NCBI RefSeq assembly: GCF_003946245.1
Contig: NZ_RHNN01000020.1
Location: 1-64,000 of the forward strand
Length of the DNA stretch: 64,000 nucleotides
Direction of reading: 5' to 3'
Origin: Levilactobacillus cerevisiae
GTDB taxonomy: Bacteria; Bacillota; Bacilli; Lactobacillales; Lactobacillaceae
Each line of letters opens with the position of its first letter. The first letter of the stretch is position 1. Made by a program: the position numbers and the translations under genes. Under the pieces are notes generated by a model. It was not told the origin of the DNA and did no database searches. It worked only from the letters and a program-made list of their open reading frames with translations. Shown here piece by piece: positions 9,903-19,998 of this stretch.

Positions 9903-9939
9903 AAGAAGCAGGTCCAGCGATGGGCTTGCTTCTTTTTTT
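9903..9939 (+). terminator. eno terminator
   Basis: AAGAAGCA pairs with TGCTTCTT, followed by seven T. Confidence 0.85.
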
Positions 9940-10030
9940 CGTGAATTGAAAAAAATCAAAAAAAGTTCGAGCAAAATAAAATAATCGCGTGTTCATTACG
10001 GAGTTAACTTTAACGAAGGGGGAATACAAG

Positions 10031-11269
10031 ATGAATAATTTTGCGAAGTTACGTGTTATGTTGTTGATAGTTGGTGGATTTGCCGTGGGGATGGGGGCGG
10101 TTAGTGCGTTTGCGGATAAGGATGAGAGTAAGCCATTGCCTGAACCGTACGATTTAGTCGTCGAGCACTACATTCAGGGGATAAATGAAGATGGTTCAAC
10201 AAGTAACGAATTGTACGATACACGGACGCAACATGTTAGTCGCACCGGTAAGATTGGCAAATTGCCGGAACTAACGAAAGCGGGATTTAGTTGTCGAGAT
10301 AAGGAAATCCTGACAACGCCAAATGCCTTTGGGACCACGTTGCTTTACATTGGGGTGACCAAGTCGGCAAACGTGCACATCAGTTTTGTTAACGAGGACA
10401 GCAAATTACTTTGGGAAAATAATACTGGTGGAAAACTGACTTTAGGCGGTAGACCGGTCCTTAGGTTGAAGCCTGGATACGGGTTAATCGACCCTGAAGA
10501 TGCGAAACGGTTTGTGTTGAAACAGAATGACAACTGGACGGTTGGTGTCAAGAAAGTGGGGACTGGATCGGTTGAGACAAATGGGAAACCTGTTCTAAAT
10601 CCTGACAAGTTAAATCCAGGGGCAAATAATGTCACGGTCGCACCGGAACCGCTACCTCAGCCAAAACCGCTTCCGAGCCTACCGCCAGTCCCTAAGCCAA
10701 TAATTCCCAGCACGCCTGGCACAACGCCAACACCAATCCCTGTACCAGTTCCGGTGCCAATCGTACCGGGGACTCCGGGGCATAAACCACAGCCAGCACC
10801 CAAGCCCAAACCAGTTCCCATTCCAATCGTCACTGGGTCACAGAAGCCTCACGTGACACAGCCGATGCAGCCAAAGCCTGCACCAGAAAAGGAGCAAGTT
10901 GCTCCAGCACCGGATGCGGTCGTGAAGCCGCAGGTAAAGCCAATCACCAAGCATCCCTTGGCACACCAAGGTTTAGCGGACTGGTGGCACCCAGTAACAG
11001 CGGAAGAAACTGGCGCGACTACGGAGTCACAGGTAACCCTGAAGAAGCCCCACACAATGCAATCTCAATCCGCAAAGCAACCCGCTGGACTCCACCACCG
11101 TCGTTCCGGTACGCAGCAGACACCCCAGTCGCGACCCCAGCAACAGCAAAGGTCGACGCAGGCAAAGTTACCGCAAACAAATGAACAAACGCTTCCAATG
11201 GCTTGGTACGGCGGTAGCCTGCTACTAGGACTCACAGGCATTGCGAAACGGCGGCGGATTCGTCACTAG
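10031..11269 (+). CDS. LPXTG-type surface protein with proline-rich stalk (LPQTN anchor)
   Basis: A 412-residue secreted protein. An N-terminal signal peptide (about residues 1-29, ending AFA) is followed by a beta-rich region of about 160 residues (VEHYIQGINEDGS, WENNTGGKLTLGG). A long proline-rich segment (about 195-290) of PxP repeats probably spans the wall. The C terminus has LPQTNE, a hydrophobic stretch and KRRRIRH, a sortase signal with Asn in place of Gly. The start at 10031 is set by the AAGGGGG site. An earlier in-frame GTG lacks one. The ligand is unknown; adhesion is only a guess. Confidence 0.8.
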   Translation: MNNFAKLRVMLLIVGGFAVGMGAVSAFADKDESKPLPEPYDLVVEHYIQGINEDGSTSNELYDTRTQHVSRTGKIGKLPELTKAGFSCRDKEILTTPNAFGTTLLYIGVTKSANVHISFVNEDSKLLWENNTGGKLTLGGRPVLRLKPGYGLIDPEDAKRFVLKQNDNWTVGVKKVGTGSVETNGKPVLNPDKLNPGANNVTVAPEPLPQPKPLPSLPPVPKPIIPSTPGTTPTPIPVPVPVPIVPGTPGHKPQPAPKPKPVPIPIVTGSQKPHVTQPMQPKPAPEKEQVAPAPDAVVKPQVKPITKHPLAHQGLADWWHPVTAEETGATTESQVTLKKPHTMQSQSAKQPAGLHHRRSGTQQTPQSRPQQQQRSTQAKLPQTNEQTLPMAWYGGSLLLGLTGIAKRRRIRH

Positions 11270-11325
11270 TTAACCGCGGATTTGTGCTAAACTAGTTGAT
11301 AGACAAAAAACGGAGGAATCGCCTA

Positions 11326-12882
11326 ATGAAACGACAACTACACACCCAACATGATCTCACACGCCTCAATGCCATCTTTTACGGAAGCATTGTCGGCCTC
11401 TTGGCTGGGGTGGTCGTCAGCACGTTTCGTTTGGCCATAGAGCACCTTATTAAGCTGATGCAAGTAATGTACGGCTGGTTCGGCCAGAATCCCTGGTGGC
11501 TCATTCCATGGGCAATTTTGCTGGTAGGGGTGGCCGTCCTGATTGGTCATTGGACAAAAGAGACCCCCATGATCAAGGGCTCCGGAATTCCCCAAGTGGA
11601 AGGCCAGTTGGCTGGTGAGATGGATTACGCTTGGTGGCCAGTCCTCTGGAAAAAGTATGTGAGTGGGATTCTAGGGATTGGTGCCGGCCTGTTCCTCGGG
11701 CGTGAAGGCCCCTCGATTCAGTTAGGGGGGACGGTGGCCCAGGGAGTCGCTGAAGGCTTTCATCTCAAAGGGAGCAAACGACGACTCCTGATCGCCGGTG
11801 GTGCGGCGGCAGGGTTATCCGCTGCCTTCAACGCGCCAATTGCGTCAACGTTATTTATTCTTGAAGAGGTTTACCATAATTTTTCGACACTGGTTTGGCT
11901 CACGTCGCTGACCAGTGCCGTCGTTGCCAATTTTGTTTCCAACGAATTTTTCGGACTGACGCCGGTGTTACACATCACCTATCACCAAGCATTGCCATTG
12001 AAGTATTATTGGCTACTGCTGGTGCTGGGCATTGGGCTGGGACTGCTGGGATACGCCTATCAGTGGGTCACGTTACGTGGTGGTGACTGGTATGCGAAAA
12101 TTATCTGGTTACCACGCCACTTAGACGGGATCATTCCGTTCTTGCTGGTGATTCCAATCGGCCTGCTGTGGCCCATCTGCTTGGGTGGCGGGAACCAGAT
12201 GATCGTCGTCTTTGCGAAACACACACCGCTGTTGATGCCGTTGATTGGCTATTTCATCCTCAGATTCTGTTTTTCCGCCATTAGTTACGGTTCCGGTCTA
12301 CCAGGGGGGATTTTCTTACCCATCCTGACGTTAGGTGCATTGCTGGGCGCCATTGGTGCACGGAGCTTTGTGGCTGTTGGCTGGTTACCGAAAATGTACG
12401 TGGCCAACTTGATTATCTATGCGATGGCCGGTTATTTTGCCGGGATTTCCAAGGCACCGTTTACCGCGATTCTACTGATCACAGAAATGGTCGGGACCCT
12501 TCATCATTTGATGCCGCTTGCGGTAGTGGCCATTGTGGCTTACATTACCGTGGACGTGCTGGGGGGTGCCCCAATCTACGAAGCCATGTTACGACAAATG
12601 GTGACGCCAGCGGGTGCTAAGGATGCCGGGCCAACCGATCGGGTTGAGTTTGCCGTCAATGAAGGCTCAGGACTCGCTGGGCGCCAGGTTCGTGACTTGG
12701 TTTGGCCAGAGGGCTCACTGTTGGTCAACGTCCGGCGGGGCGAGCGCGCACTGATTCCCCGTGGCGACACAATCTTACGGCCCGGAGACATCCTAGTCGT
12801 GTTCACGTATCAGCATAATCGTGCTTTTGTTCGGCAACAACTTACCCAGTTAAACGATTCTCATCCTCATTTGGCCGATTAA
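11326..12882 (+). CDS. CLC-family chloride/proton antiporter with C-terminal RCK_C domain
   Basis: A 518-residue membrane protein. The chloride-site motifs GSGIPQ, GREGPSIQLG (gating Glu) and GLPGGIFLPIL are present, as is the EE pair after FNAPIASTLFIL whose second Glu carries protons in antiporters. That makes exchange more likely than a channel. The last 70 or so residues form a TrkA-C/RCK_C ligand-binding fold (GLAGRQVRDL ... LRPGDILVVF). ATG at 11326 follows CGGAGG. It stands between the LPQTN protein and secG and may help acid or chloride homeostasis. Confidence 0.9.
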   Translation: MKRQLHTQHDLTRLNAIFYGSIVGLLAGVVVSTFRLAIEHLIKLMQVMYGWFGQNPWWLIPWAILLVGVAVLIGHWTKETPMIKGSGIPQVEGQLAGEMDYAWWPVLWKKYVSGILGIGAGLFLGREGPSIQLGGTVAQGVAEGFHLKGSKRRLLIAGGAAAGLSAAFNAPIASTLFILEEVYHNFSTLVWLTSLTSAVVANFVSNEFFGLTPVLHITYHQALPLKYYWLLLVLGIGLGLLGYAYQWVTLRGGDWYAKIIWLPRHLDGIIPFLLVIPIGLLWPICLGGGNQMIVVFAKHTPLLMPLIGYFILRFCFSAISYGSGLPGGIFLPILTLGALLGAIGARSFVAVGWLPKMYVANLIIYAMAGYFAGISKAPFTAILLITEMVGTLHHLMPLAVVAIVAYITVDVLGGAPIYEAMLRQMVTPAGAKDAGPTDRVEFAVNEGSGLAGRQVRDLVWPEGSLLVNVRRGERALIPRGDTILRPGDILVVFTYQHNRAFVRQQLTQLNDSHPHLAD

Positions 12883-12977
12883 CCAAGCTGGGGGCTGGTA
12901 AAAAGTGGCCGACTATGATAAATTGGTAAGGTATAGTTAGACCTATTAGACCTATTCGATAGGTAGGAGGCAAATTT

Positions 12978-13214
12978 GTGTATAACTTTTTAATGACCTG
13001 TATTTTAATTGTTGCTGTACTGATTATCATTGCGGTAATGATGCAGCCTGCCAAGACCAACGACGCGTTGTCCGCTTTATCTGGTGGTGCGGATGACTTG
13101 TTTGCAAAGGCTAAGCCCCGTGGCTTTGAAGCCTTCATGCAAAAAGTCACAGTTGTCTTAGGCGCCCTCTTCTTTGGGCTGGCACTGGCTTTAGTTTATC
13201 TATCTTCACACTAG
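12978..13214 (+). CDS. secG: Preprotein translocase subunit SecG
   Basis: A 78-residue protein with two membrane segments (about residues 3-22 and 53-75) joined by a loop with LSGGADDLF, as in SecG. It assists SecYEG export at the membrane. The start is GTG after AGGAGG. It heads the secG-esterase-rnr-smpB block common in lactobacilli, but here a terminator-like hairpin follows it. Confidence 0.92.
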   Translation: MYNFLMTCILIVAVLIIIAVMMQPAKTNDALSALSGGADDLFAKAKPRGFEAFMQKVTVVLGALFFGLALALVYLSSH

Positions 13215-13223
13215 AGTAGAATG

Positions 13224-13259
13224 TAGGCCTCCTGTTTATTCGCTACAGGGGGCTTTTTT
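13224..13259 (+). terminator. Hairpin terminator after secG
   Basis: GCCTCCTGT pairs with ACAGGGGGC, followed by six T. Confidence 0.75.
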
Positions 13260-13297
13260 ACAAGCTACCCCAAAATAGCGGAAAGTGGTGGTTTTAC

Positions 13298-14041
13298 ATG
13301 ATTCGAAAACCAACCCCGCTCTTTTTCGAGCAGGGGCCTCAAGCAGTGATTTTACTGCACGCTTATTCCGGGAGTTCCAACGATATGCGGATTCTAGCAC
13401 GGCGGTTTCAAGCTGAGAACTACACCGTGCTGGCACCCATCTTCAGTGGGCATGCGACGGGAGATCCCGCTGACATTTTGCGGCTGGGGTCACCCAAGCA
13501 ATGGCGGCAGGATACGCAAGACGCCATTGCCTCGTTGCAGGCACGTGGTTACCAGCAAATCGCCATCTTTGGCCTGTCACTGGGTGGGTTGTTTGCGACC
13601 CGGGCATTACAGGAACATCCCGAGCTGCTCGGTGGTGGGACGATTGCCTCCCCCGTCATCTACCGGGGGCAAACGAACGTGCCAACAGCATTCATTGAGA
13701 TGGCACGCGCTAGTTACCAAGCACAGAACATCACGGGGGATGACCAGGAACAACGCGTGAGTTGGCTGAAAGAGCATCTCAACGCGCAACTCATGGCCAT
13801 TCAAGCCTTCGCTGATACGACGGCGACCCATTTAGACCGAATCAAGCAACCCGTTTTCATTGCCCAGGGAGATGCGGATCAGATGATTGATCCCCGCTCT
13901 GGTAAATGGCTAGCGGAAGCTTATCCGGCCGACCAAATTGATTTTCACGAGTACGCTGGTGCAGGACACGTTTTAACCGTGAACACCGCTCACCGTGCAT
14001 TAGAAACGGACATTTTAGCTTATCTACAAACAATCTTTTAA
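13298..14041 (+). CDS. est: Carboxylesterase, alpha/beta hydrolase
   Basis: A 247-residue cytosolic hydrolase related to the Est30 carboxylesterases of Gram-positive bacteria. LLHAYSG forms the oxyanion region, and Ser in GLSLGG (near residue 94), Asp in QGDADQMID and His in GAGHVL complete the triad. The rnr gene begins 18 bases downstream. The natural substrate, short-chain esters by family, cannot be read from sequence. Confidence 0.9.
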   Translation: MIRKPTPLFFEQGPQAVILLHAYSGSSNDMRILARRFQAENYTVLAPIFSGHATGDPADILRLGSPKQWRQDTQDAIASLQARGYQQIAIFGLSLGGLFATRALQEHPELLGGGTIASPVIYRGQTNVPTAFIEMARASYQAQNITGDDQEQRVSWLKEHLNAQLMAIQAFADTTATHLDRIKQPVFIAQGDADQMIDPRSGKWLAEAYPADQIDFHEYAGAGHVLTVNTAHRALETDILAYLQTIF

Positions 14042-14059
14042 AATAACGAGGAATCGATA

Positions 14060-16477
14060 GTGCAAGAAAATACATTGAAAACAGAGTTAACAGCTTTCTT
14101 TCGGGCTCACTCGGAAGGTAGCTATACAGTTGAAGATATCTCGGATGCACTCCATTACCACGGCTCAGCGGCTTTTAAGCTGATCGTGCAGGAGTTAGCA
14201 CAGTTGGAACGCGACGGGCTCGTTCAAGTAACGGACCACGGCCATTTTGAACTGGATCCAAGTCAGCGAACGTTGACCGGGATTTTCCATGGCAACGACA
14301 AGGGCTTCGGCTTTGTCGCATATGATGTAAACAAGATTGAACCGGACGCCTACATTGCTCCCAACAATACGTTGCGGGCATTGAATGGTGATACCGTCAA
14401 GATCGAGATTGTCCGTGCGGGTGACCCCCGTAGCGGCAAGGGACCTGAAGGTAAGGTTACCGAGATTGTGGAACACCACTACGAACAAGTCGTGGGTGAG
14501 TTCTTCAAGACCGATGACGACAACGGGTACCTCGGCCAAGTTCGCTTGACTGATAAAAAAGTCATGAAGTACAAGTTCTACGTCACTGAAGTTGGGTTGA
14601 ACCCAACACCAGGTGAAGTGGTGACGGCTGAAATCACCGAATACCCTAGCGCAGAACATCCTGATGCCATGGTTGGTATTGCCAAGCAGGTCATCGGGAG
14701 CGTTGACGATCCCGGTATCGATATTTTACAGATCGTGTACCAACACAACATTCCGTCAGAATTCCCTGAAGAAGTGATGCAGGCCGCTGATGAAATTCCA
14801 GATCACGTGTTACCAGAAGAAATGACCGGTCGTGAAGACATTACCGATCAGGACCTGGTTACGATTGATGGGGAATCATCTAAAGACTTGGATGACGCCG
14901 TCACGGCTTGGAAACTGCCTAACGGTAACTATCACTTGGGTGTCCACATCGCGGATGTTTCCCATTACGTGCAAGAAGATTCTATCTTGGACAAGGAAGC
15001 TTACAAACGTGGGACCAGTGTCTACCTGACCGACCGCGTTATTCCAATGTTGCCACGGCGGTTGTCTAACGGCATTTGTTCTCTGAACGAGGGCGAATTG
15101 CGGTTATGCATGAGCTGTGACATGGAAATTGACGACTCCGGTAACGTGGTTAAGCACCGGATTCACCCATCCGTGATGCGTTCTAAGGCGCGGATGACGT
15201 ATACCGCTGTGAACCAAATCTTGGAAGCCCATGATCCATTGACCATGGACCGCTACAAGGAACTCGTTCCCATGTTTGAAACGATGGGCGAGTTGCACAA
15301 GATTTTGGTTAAGCACCGGAAGCGTCGTGGGGCCATTGACTTCGATGACCGCGAAGCAGAAATCATTGTTGATGATAAGGGTCACGCCATTGACGTGCAA
15401 TTACGGACGCGTGGTGTGTCCGAACGGATGATTGAATCCTTCATGTTGGCGGCCAACGAAACGGTTGCGGAACACTACTTCCGTGCCAAGGTGCCATTCT
15501 TGTACCGGGTCCACGAAACGCCAGATGGCGATCGGGTCCGGAGCTTCTTCGAGTTCTTAACGGCCTTCGGGATCAACGTTAAGGGTGACCCGAACCACTT
15601 GCGGCCAAAGATGTTGCAAGGGATTCTGAAGCAAGTAGCTGGCAAGCCGGAAGAAGCCATGGTTTCCGTGATGATGTTACGGAGCCTGAAGCAGGCGCGC
15701 TACGCTGACCAATCCTTAGGTCACTTTGGGTTGGGTGCGGAGTTCTACACCCACTTCACGTCACCAATTCGGCGGTACCCAGATACCATGGTTCATCGGA
15801 TGATTCACTATTACGAAGACCACGGTACCGGTGCGGACAGCAAAGAAAAATTTGCCCCAATCTTGGAAGAGATCGGTGTGCACACGTCTGAAGCTGAACG
15901 GCGCTCAATCGATGCCGAACGTGATACCAACGATATGAAGATGGCTGAATACATGGCTGACCACGTCGGTGAAGAATTTGACGCCGTCGTTAGTTCCGTC
16001 ATGAAATTCGGGATGTTTGTCGAATTGCCAAACACCATCGAAGGTCTGATTCACATCAGTCGTATGCAGGATGACTACTACGAATACGTCGAAAAGTACC
16101 TGGCCTTAGTGGGTCGGAATACGCGGCGGACGTACCGGATCGGTCAAGAAATCCGGGTTAAGGTTATTCACGTCGATAAGGAACAAAGTGAAATTGATTT
16201 CGAATTATTAGACCCTGAAAAGGCCCCAACCAGTGACTTATTGCCACACCGCGAACACCGTTCTCGTGGTGGTAATTTCCACGGGCGGAGTAACAACAGC
16301 AACGGCCACAGTAATGGCAATAACCATGGCAGTGGCAACAACCGCAATGGTGGCAATCACCAAAACGGGAATCAACGATCATCGAATCAACGCGGCGGTA
16401 ACAATAGCCAACACCGGAGTAACAACACTCAGGGTGGCGGCCAACACCGTAACAATTCACAAGGTGGTCGGCACTAA
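14060..16477 (+). CDS. rnr: Ribonuclease R
   Basis: An 805-residue 3'-to-5' exoribonuclease that degrades structured RNA and works with SmpB/tmRNA in ribosome rescue. In order: an N-terminal winged helix (about 1-75), cold-shock domains, and the RNB catalytic domain (about 250-580), whose DGESSKDLDDAV block holds the metal-binding Asp residues. An S1 domain (about 630-710) follows, with FGMFVELPNTIEGLIHIS. The last 65 or so residues are a low-complexity tail of Asn, Gly, Ser, His and Arg. The start is GTG after ACGAGGAA. Confidence 0.96.
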   Translation: MQENTLKTELTAFFRAHSEGSYTVEDISDALHYHGSAAFKLIVQELAQLERDGLVQVTDHGHFELDPSQRTLTGIFHGNDKGFGFVAYDVNKIEPDAYIAPNNTLRALNGDTVKIEIVRAGDPRSGKGPEGKVTEIVEHHYEQVVGEFFKTDDDNGYLGQVRLTDKKVMKYKFYVTEVGLNPTPGEVVTAEITEYPSAEHPDAMVGIAKQVIGSVDDPGIDILQIVYQHNIPSEFPEEVMQAADEIPDHVLPEEMTGREDITDQDLVTIDGESSKDLDDAVTAWKLPNGNYHLGVHIADVSHYVQEDSILDKEAYKRGTSVYLTDRVIPMLPRRLSNGICSLNEGELRLCMSCDMEIDDSGNVVKHRIHPSVMRSKARMTYTAVNQILEAHDPLTMDRYKELVPMFETMGELHKILVKHRKRRGAIDFDDREAEIIVDDKGHAIDVQLRTRGVSERMIESFMLAANETVAEHYFRAKVPFLYRVHETPDGDRVRSFFEFLTAFGINVKGDPNHLRPKMLQGILKQVAGKPEEAMVSVMMLRSLKQARYADQSLGHFGLGAEFYTHFTSPIRRYPDTMVHRMIHYYEDHGTGADSKEKFAPILEEIGVHTSEAERRSIDAERDTNDMKMAEYMADHVGEEFDAVVSSVMKFGMFVELPNTIEGLIHISRMQDDYYEYVEKYLALVGRNTRRTYRIGQEIRVKVIHVDKEQSEIDFELLDPEKAPTSDLLPHREHRSRGGNFHGRSNNSNGHSNGNNHGSGNNRNGGNHQNGNQRSSNQRGGNNSQHRSNNTQGGGQHRNNSQGGRH

Positions 16478-16492
16478 GCGAGGTGACTGAAC

Positions 16493-16966
16493 TTGGCGAA
16501 GAACAAGACCAAGAAAACACCAGATAACGTTTTAGCTCAAAACCGGAAAGCCCGGCACGACTATGCGGTTACGGAAACGGTTGAAGCGGGACTCGTTTTA
16601 ACTGGGACTGAAATCAAGTCATTACGGGAGCGGCGAGTGAACCTGCAAGATGGCTTTGCTCAGGTCCGTAACAACGAAGCGTGGTTGATGAACGTCCACA
16701 TCAGTGAGTACGTTCAGGGAAACCGATTCAACCATGATCCGCTGCGGAACCGGAAACTTCTGTTGCACAAAAAGGAAATTCGGCGGTTAGGCCAAGCCAC
16801 AATGGACAAAGGGGTCACCCTGATTCCGTTACGGATGTACCTGAAGCATGGATTTGCCAAAGTGCTCCTGGGGGTTGCCCACGGGAAACGAGAGTATGAC
16901 AAGCGTGAGACAATCAAACGGCGGGAACAAGACCGGCAGATTGCTCGTGTGATGAAGCATTACTAG
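16493..16966 (+). CDS. smpB: SsrA-binding protein SmpB
   Basis: A 157-residue protein that binds tmRNA and delivers it to stalled ribosomes. [26 protein letters not shown], the HISEY block and the C-terminal [16 protein letters not shown] tail are all family marks. The start is TTG after GAGGTGA, 15 bases past the rnr stop. The tmRNA gene itself is not found in the window. Confidence 0.97.
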   Translation: MAKNKTKKTPDNVLAQNRKARHDYAVTETVEAGLVLTGTEIKSLRERRVNLQDGFAQVRNNEAWLMNVHISEYVQGNRFNHDPLRNRKLLLHKKEIRRLGQATMDKGVTLIPLRMYLKHGFAKVLLGVAHGKREYDKRETIKRREQDRQIARVMKHY

Positions 16967-16975
16967 ACACATCAA

Positions 16976-17015
16976 GGGGGTAGCTGAACTAGTTTGGTTC
17001 GGCTGGCCCTTTTTA
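16976..17015 (+). terminator. Terminator after smpB
   Basis: A GGG..AGCTGAAC/GTTCGGCT..CCC stem is followed by five T. Confidence 0.7.
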
Positions 17016-17054
17016 CATAAAACTAGGGTTGGTTGCAATTGGGAGGTTAATAGG

Positions 17055-17798
17055 ATGGTTACAACACCAAAGATTCAGGTGAAGGATTTACACAAGGCAT
17101 TTGGTGAAAACGAGGTTCTGAAGGGCATCACGGTCGATGTCCAGGAAAAGGAAGTCCTCTGCATGATTGGGCCTTCAGGTTCCGGAAAGAGTACGTTTCT
17201 CCGCTGCCTGAACGGCTTGGAAAAGATGACGAGCGGCACGGTTCTGATTGATGGCCAGCGGGTTGGTGACCCGAAAGTCAATCTGAACCAGATTCGGGAG
17301 AATATCGGCATGGTCTTTCAACACTTCAATTTATTTCCCCATTTGTCAGTCCTGCAAAATATCATGTTGGGTCCCGTGCAGTTAAAAGGGTTGCGTAAAC
17401 CTGATGCCCAAGTGCGGGCGGAGAAGTTGCTCGAGCAGGTTGGCTTGGAAGACAAGGCCAACGCGATGCCGCATTCTTTGTCCGGTGGCCAACAACAGCG
17501 GGTTGCCATTGCGCGGGCCCTGGCCATGGAGCCCGAGATTATGTTGTTTGACGAACCCACGTCGGCTTTAGATCCGGAAATGGTGGGGGATGTCCTCCAG
17601 GTGATGCAAGATCTGGCCGAAGGTGGCATGACCATGGTGGTCGTAACACATGAAATGGGTTTCGCCAAGAACGTTGCCGACCGTGTAGCCTTTATGGATG
17701 ACGGTATCATTCAAGAGGCAGGCACGCCTACCGAAGTCTTCGACCACCCACAGAATCCGCGGACCCAGGAATTTTTGAATAAGGTCTTGAACGTTTAG
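17055..17798 (+). CDS. glnQ: Polar amino acid ABC transporter ATPase, GlnQ type
   Basis: A 247-residue ABC ATPase. Walker [10 protein letters not shown] (near residue 38), the Q-loop FQHFNLFPH, signature LSGGQQQR and Walker [15 protein letters not shown] are intact. Similarity is to the GlnQ/ArtP branch that powers uptake of glutamine or other polar amino acids. No permease or binding protein lies next to it, and a terminator follows at once, so its partners are elsewhere. ATG follows GGGAGG. Confidence 0.9.
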   Translation: MVTTPKIQVKDLHKAFGENEVLKGITVDVQEKEVLCMIGPSGSGKSTFLRCLNGLEKMTSGTVLIDGQRVGDPKVNLNQIRENIGMVFQHFNLFPHLSVLQNIMLGPVQLKGLRKPDAQVRAEKLLEQVGLEDKANAMPHSLSGGQQQRVAIARALAMEPEIMLFDEPTSALDPEMVGDVLQVMQDLAEGGMTMVVVTHEMGFAKNVADRVAFMDDGIIQEAGTPTEVFDHPQNPRTQEFLNKVLNV

Positions 17799-17806
17799 AC
17801 AGAAAG

Positions 17807-17839
17807 GTCCAACTGGTAAAAATCAGTTGGACGTTTTTT
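17807..17839 (+). terminator. Terminator after glnQ
   Basis: GTCCAACTG and CAGTTGGAC form a perfect 9-bp stem, followed by G and six T. Confidence 0.92.
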
Positions 17840-17882
17840 GTTTTCTCAGTAAGTATGTTAATCGGTCTAACTACTGCTGCAA

Positions 17883-17962
17883 CAGTGTTAATAGTGTTTG
17901 TTATCACTCGATAAAAATAATGGTAGATAACACTGTTAATCAGTAAACGTTTATGGTATTAT
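17883..17962 (+). promoter_or_regulatory. Promoter region of the BspA-like gene, with inverted repeat
   Basis: TATTAT (17957-17962) is preceded at 17 bases by a weak TGTTAA. A spaced inverted repeat CAGTGTTA (17883-17890) and TAACACTG (17928-17935) ends at the -35 position. It could be an operator with two half-sites 38 bases apart. A leader of about 215 bases follows, in which I see no gene. Confidence 0.4.
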
Positions 17963-18180
17963 ATCTATGAAGAAAGATTTCGCCAATATATGACGTATTT
18001 ATTGATTGACTGAACAAACTAAAACAGGACGGATTAACGCGGTGAGTTTACTTGAAAGACAGTGAGCAGTCGTTGACGATTGGTGACTCAGTATGAACTA
18101 GGGCATACCGCTGAATTGTAAACGCTAACATCGACTGCGGGTAACGATTTCGTAAAAATGACCGTTAGGAGGGGAAACTT

Positions 18181-19947
18181 ATGAAATGGCAAGCAACAGC
18201 TCTATTACTCGGATTAGCGTTGGGGGTCGGCCAGCCAGTGAGCACCGTTCTGGTGCCAGCAGTGGTGCCAACGGTGACGGCGCGGGCCGCTACCACCACT
18301 GAGGCCGACCTCGCCACTGGGACTTATGGGAGTGTCGATTGGGTTTTGACTAGTGAAGGCGTCCTCCATTTGAGTAGTGGGACGTTGCCTGATGAGAATC
18401 CCGTACCAGCAGTGCAGACGGGGCAATTTGCCTATCAAATTGCGTTGAAACTGGGCATGACGGATACGCAAGCAGCGGCTGATTTAGTCACTAAGGTCGT
18501 TCTTGATGGACCTGTCAGGGTGGGAGAAAGTGCGGTTGACCTATTTGCGCAGCTGCGTAACGTCACATCATATGAAAATTTAAAGCAATTAGATACCAGT
18601 CAGACAACTGATATGACCGGTATGTTCCGAATTCAGGGACGGGATTCAGTTACTACTGATATGGACGTCTCCTCGCTTGACACGAGTCATGTGACCAAGA
18701 TGACCTTTATGTTTTACGGTCAGAAGTCCCTCAAGCAACTGGATGTTAGCAACTTTGACACGTCACAGGTAACAGTTGCCACGTCAATGTTTAATGGTGA
18801 TCACGCACTGACAGAACTAAATTTTGCGAAAGCAACTTTTGAAAATCTCGTTGGAACGGGTACTATGTTTATGTTTAATGGTTCAGGGATAAACATTTTA
18901 CGCCTGCCTAAATTTGCGCCACCGGCTAATTTTAAGCCCACAAGTTTCTTCTCAGGGATCCCAATTACTGAGCTGACATTAGGGCCAGCAACGACCTTCA
19001 ATGGCTTCAATCCCAGTTTGTGGAATGCACAGACGATTGAAAACGAATACACGGGTCTCTGGCAAGCAGTGGGCACTGGTACTGCTCAGAATCCATTGGG
19101 CGAACAGTTCGCGACTGGTAAAGCCGTTACCGACTTGTACAACACGGCTGATAAACCGACTGCCGTGGAAACCTACGTCTGGGAACCAGTTAACCGGGTC
19201 ATCGAACCCACGACGCCACCCGTCGTAACGCCGCCCGCAGTCACCGTGGGGCAGCCCGTGACGGTCCAGTATCTCGACGCACAGGGGAAATCTCTGGCCA
19301 GCAACCAAGTCTTGACCGGTAACCTGGGCGAGAGCTATCAGGCCAACCAGTTAACCTTTACCGGCTACAAGCTGACTAAGACGGACGGCCAAACTAGCGG
19401 CACGTTCACCAACCAGGCCCAAACTGTGACCTTCCACTACGCCCGCGACCTACAATCCGGTGGGGATGCGGCGACCGTAGCGCCAATCGCCAGTGTCGTT
19501 TACGCTACCAAGAAGATTGGGTTATACCGGACGAAGAACTTCTCCAAGAAGACCGTCAAGCACTGGTATCACAAACAGAAGCGAACCAACCGGCCGATGT
19601 TTGTGGTGCAGGGCACAGCACTTTCTAAGAACGGAAATCTCCGGTACAAGGTCAAGGACGTGAACCATAACTCCAAGACGACTGGCAAGACCGGTTACAT
19701 CACGGCCAAGAATAGCTACGTCACTTCCGTCTATTACGCAACCAAGCACGCACAAGTTAAAGTGATTGCGAAGAACGGGGTCAACGGGTACAAGCAAAAG
19801 GCATTGAAGACGAAGCAGCTGAACTACAAGCAGGGCAAAGTCTTAAAGATCAAAAAGATTGTCGCTTACAACAAGACGACCCGTTTCCAATTAACCAACG
19901 GCAAGTATGTCACGGCTAACAAGAAGTTAGTCATCGCCGTGCCGTAA
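18181..19947 (+). CDS. BspA-like surface protein with MucBP and DUF5776-type C terminus
   Basis: A 588-residue secreted protein. A signal peptide (about residues 1-37) is followed by BspA/DUF285 leucine-rich repeats (about 100-290) of the pattern LDTSQTTDMTGMF, LDTSHVTKMTFMF and FDTSQVTVATSMF. A MucBP module (about 358-420) with VTVQYLDAQGKSL comes next, then a C-terminal domain of about 150 residues of the DUF5776 kind (KIGLYRTKNFSKKT, YITAKNSYV), rich in Lys and Tyr. There is no LPXTG signal, so wall attachment would be non-covalent through the basic C terminus. Mucin or host-surface binding is inferred from MucBP. Confidence 0.85.
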   Translation: MKWQATALLLGLALGVGQPVSTVLVPAVVPTVTARAATTTEADLATGTYGSVDWVLTSEGVLHLSSGTLPDENPVPAVQTGQFAYQIALKLGMTDTQAAADLVTKVVLDGPVRVGESAVDLFAQLRNVTSYENLKQLDTSQTTDMTGMFRIQGRDSVTTDMDVSSLDTSHVTKMTFMFYGQKSLKQLDVSNFDTSQVTVATSMFNGDHALTELNFAKATFENLVGTGTMFMFNGSGINILRLPKFAPPANFKPTSFFSGIPITELTLGPATTFNGFNPSLWNAQTIENEYTGLWQAVGTGTAQNPLGEQFATGKAVTDLYNTADKPTAVETYVWEPVNRVIEPTTPPVVTPPAVTVGQPVTVQYLDAQGKSLASNQVLTGNLGESYQANQLTFTGYKLTKTDGQTSGTFTNQAQTVTFHYARDLQSGGDAATVAPIASVVYATKKIGLYRTKNFSKKTVKHWYHKQKRTNRPMFVVQGTALSKNGNLRYKVKDVNHNSKTTGKTGYITAKNSYVTSVYYATKHAQVKVIAKNGVNGYKQKALKTKQLNYKQGKVLKIKKIVAYNKTTRFQLTNGKYVTANKKLVIAVP

Positions 19948-19948
19948 G

Positions 19949-19998
19949 TAAACAGGCTTCACCCGGACGTGTCATGCGCCGAGTGAAGCCTGTTTTTA
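19949..19998. terminator. Bidirectional terminator between convergent genes
   Basis: AACAGGCTTCAC and GTGAAGCCTGTT pair, with T on one side and A-rich sequence on the other. It serves the plus-strand BspA-like gene and overlaps the minus-strand stop. Confidence 0.8.

Noticed and set aside
16967..17054. tmRNA gene after smpB
   Set aside because: The gap is under 90 bases and contains only a terminator and the glnQ ribosome binding site.
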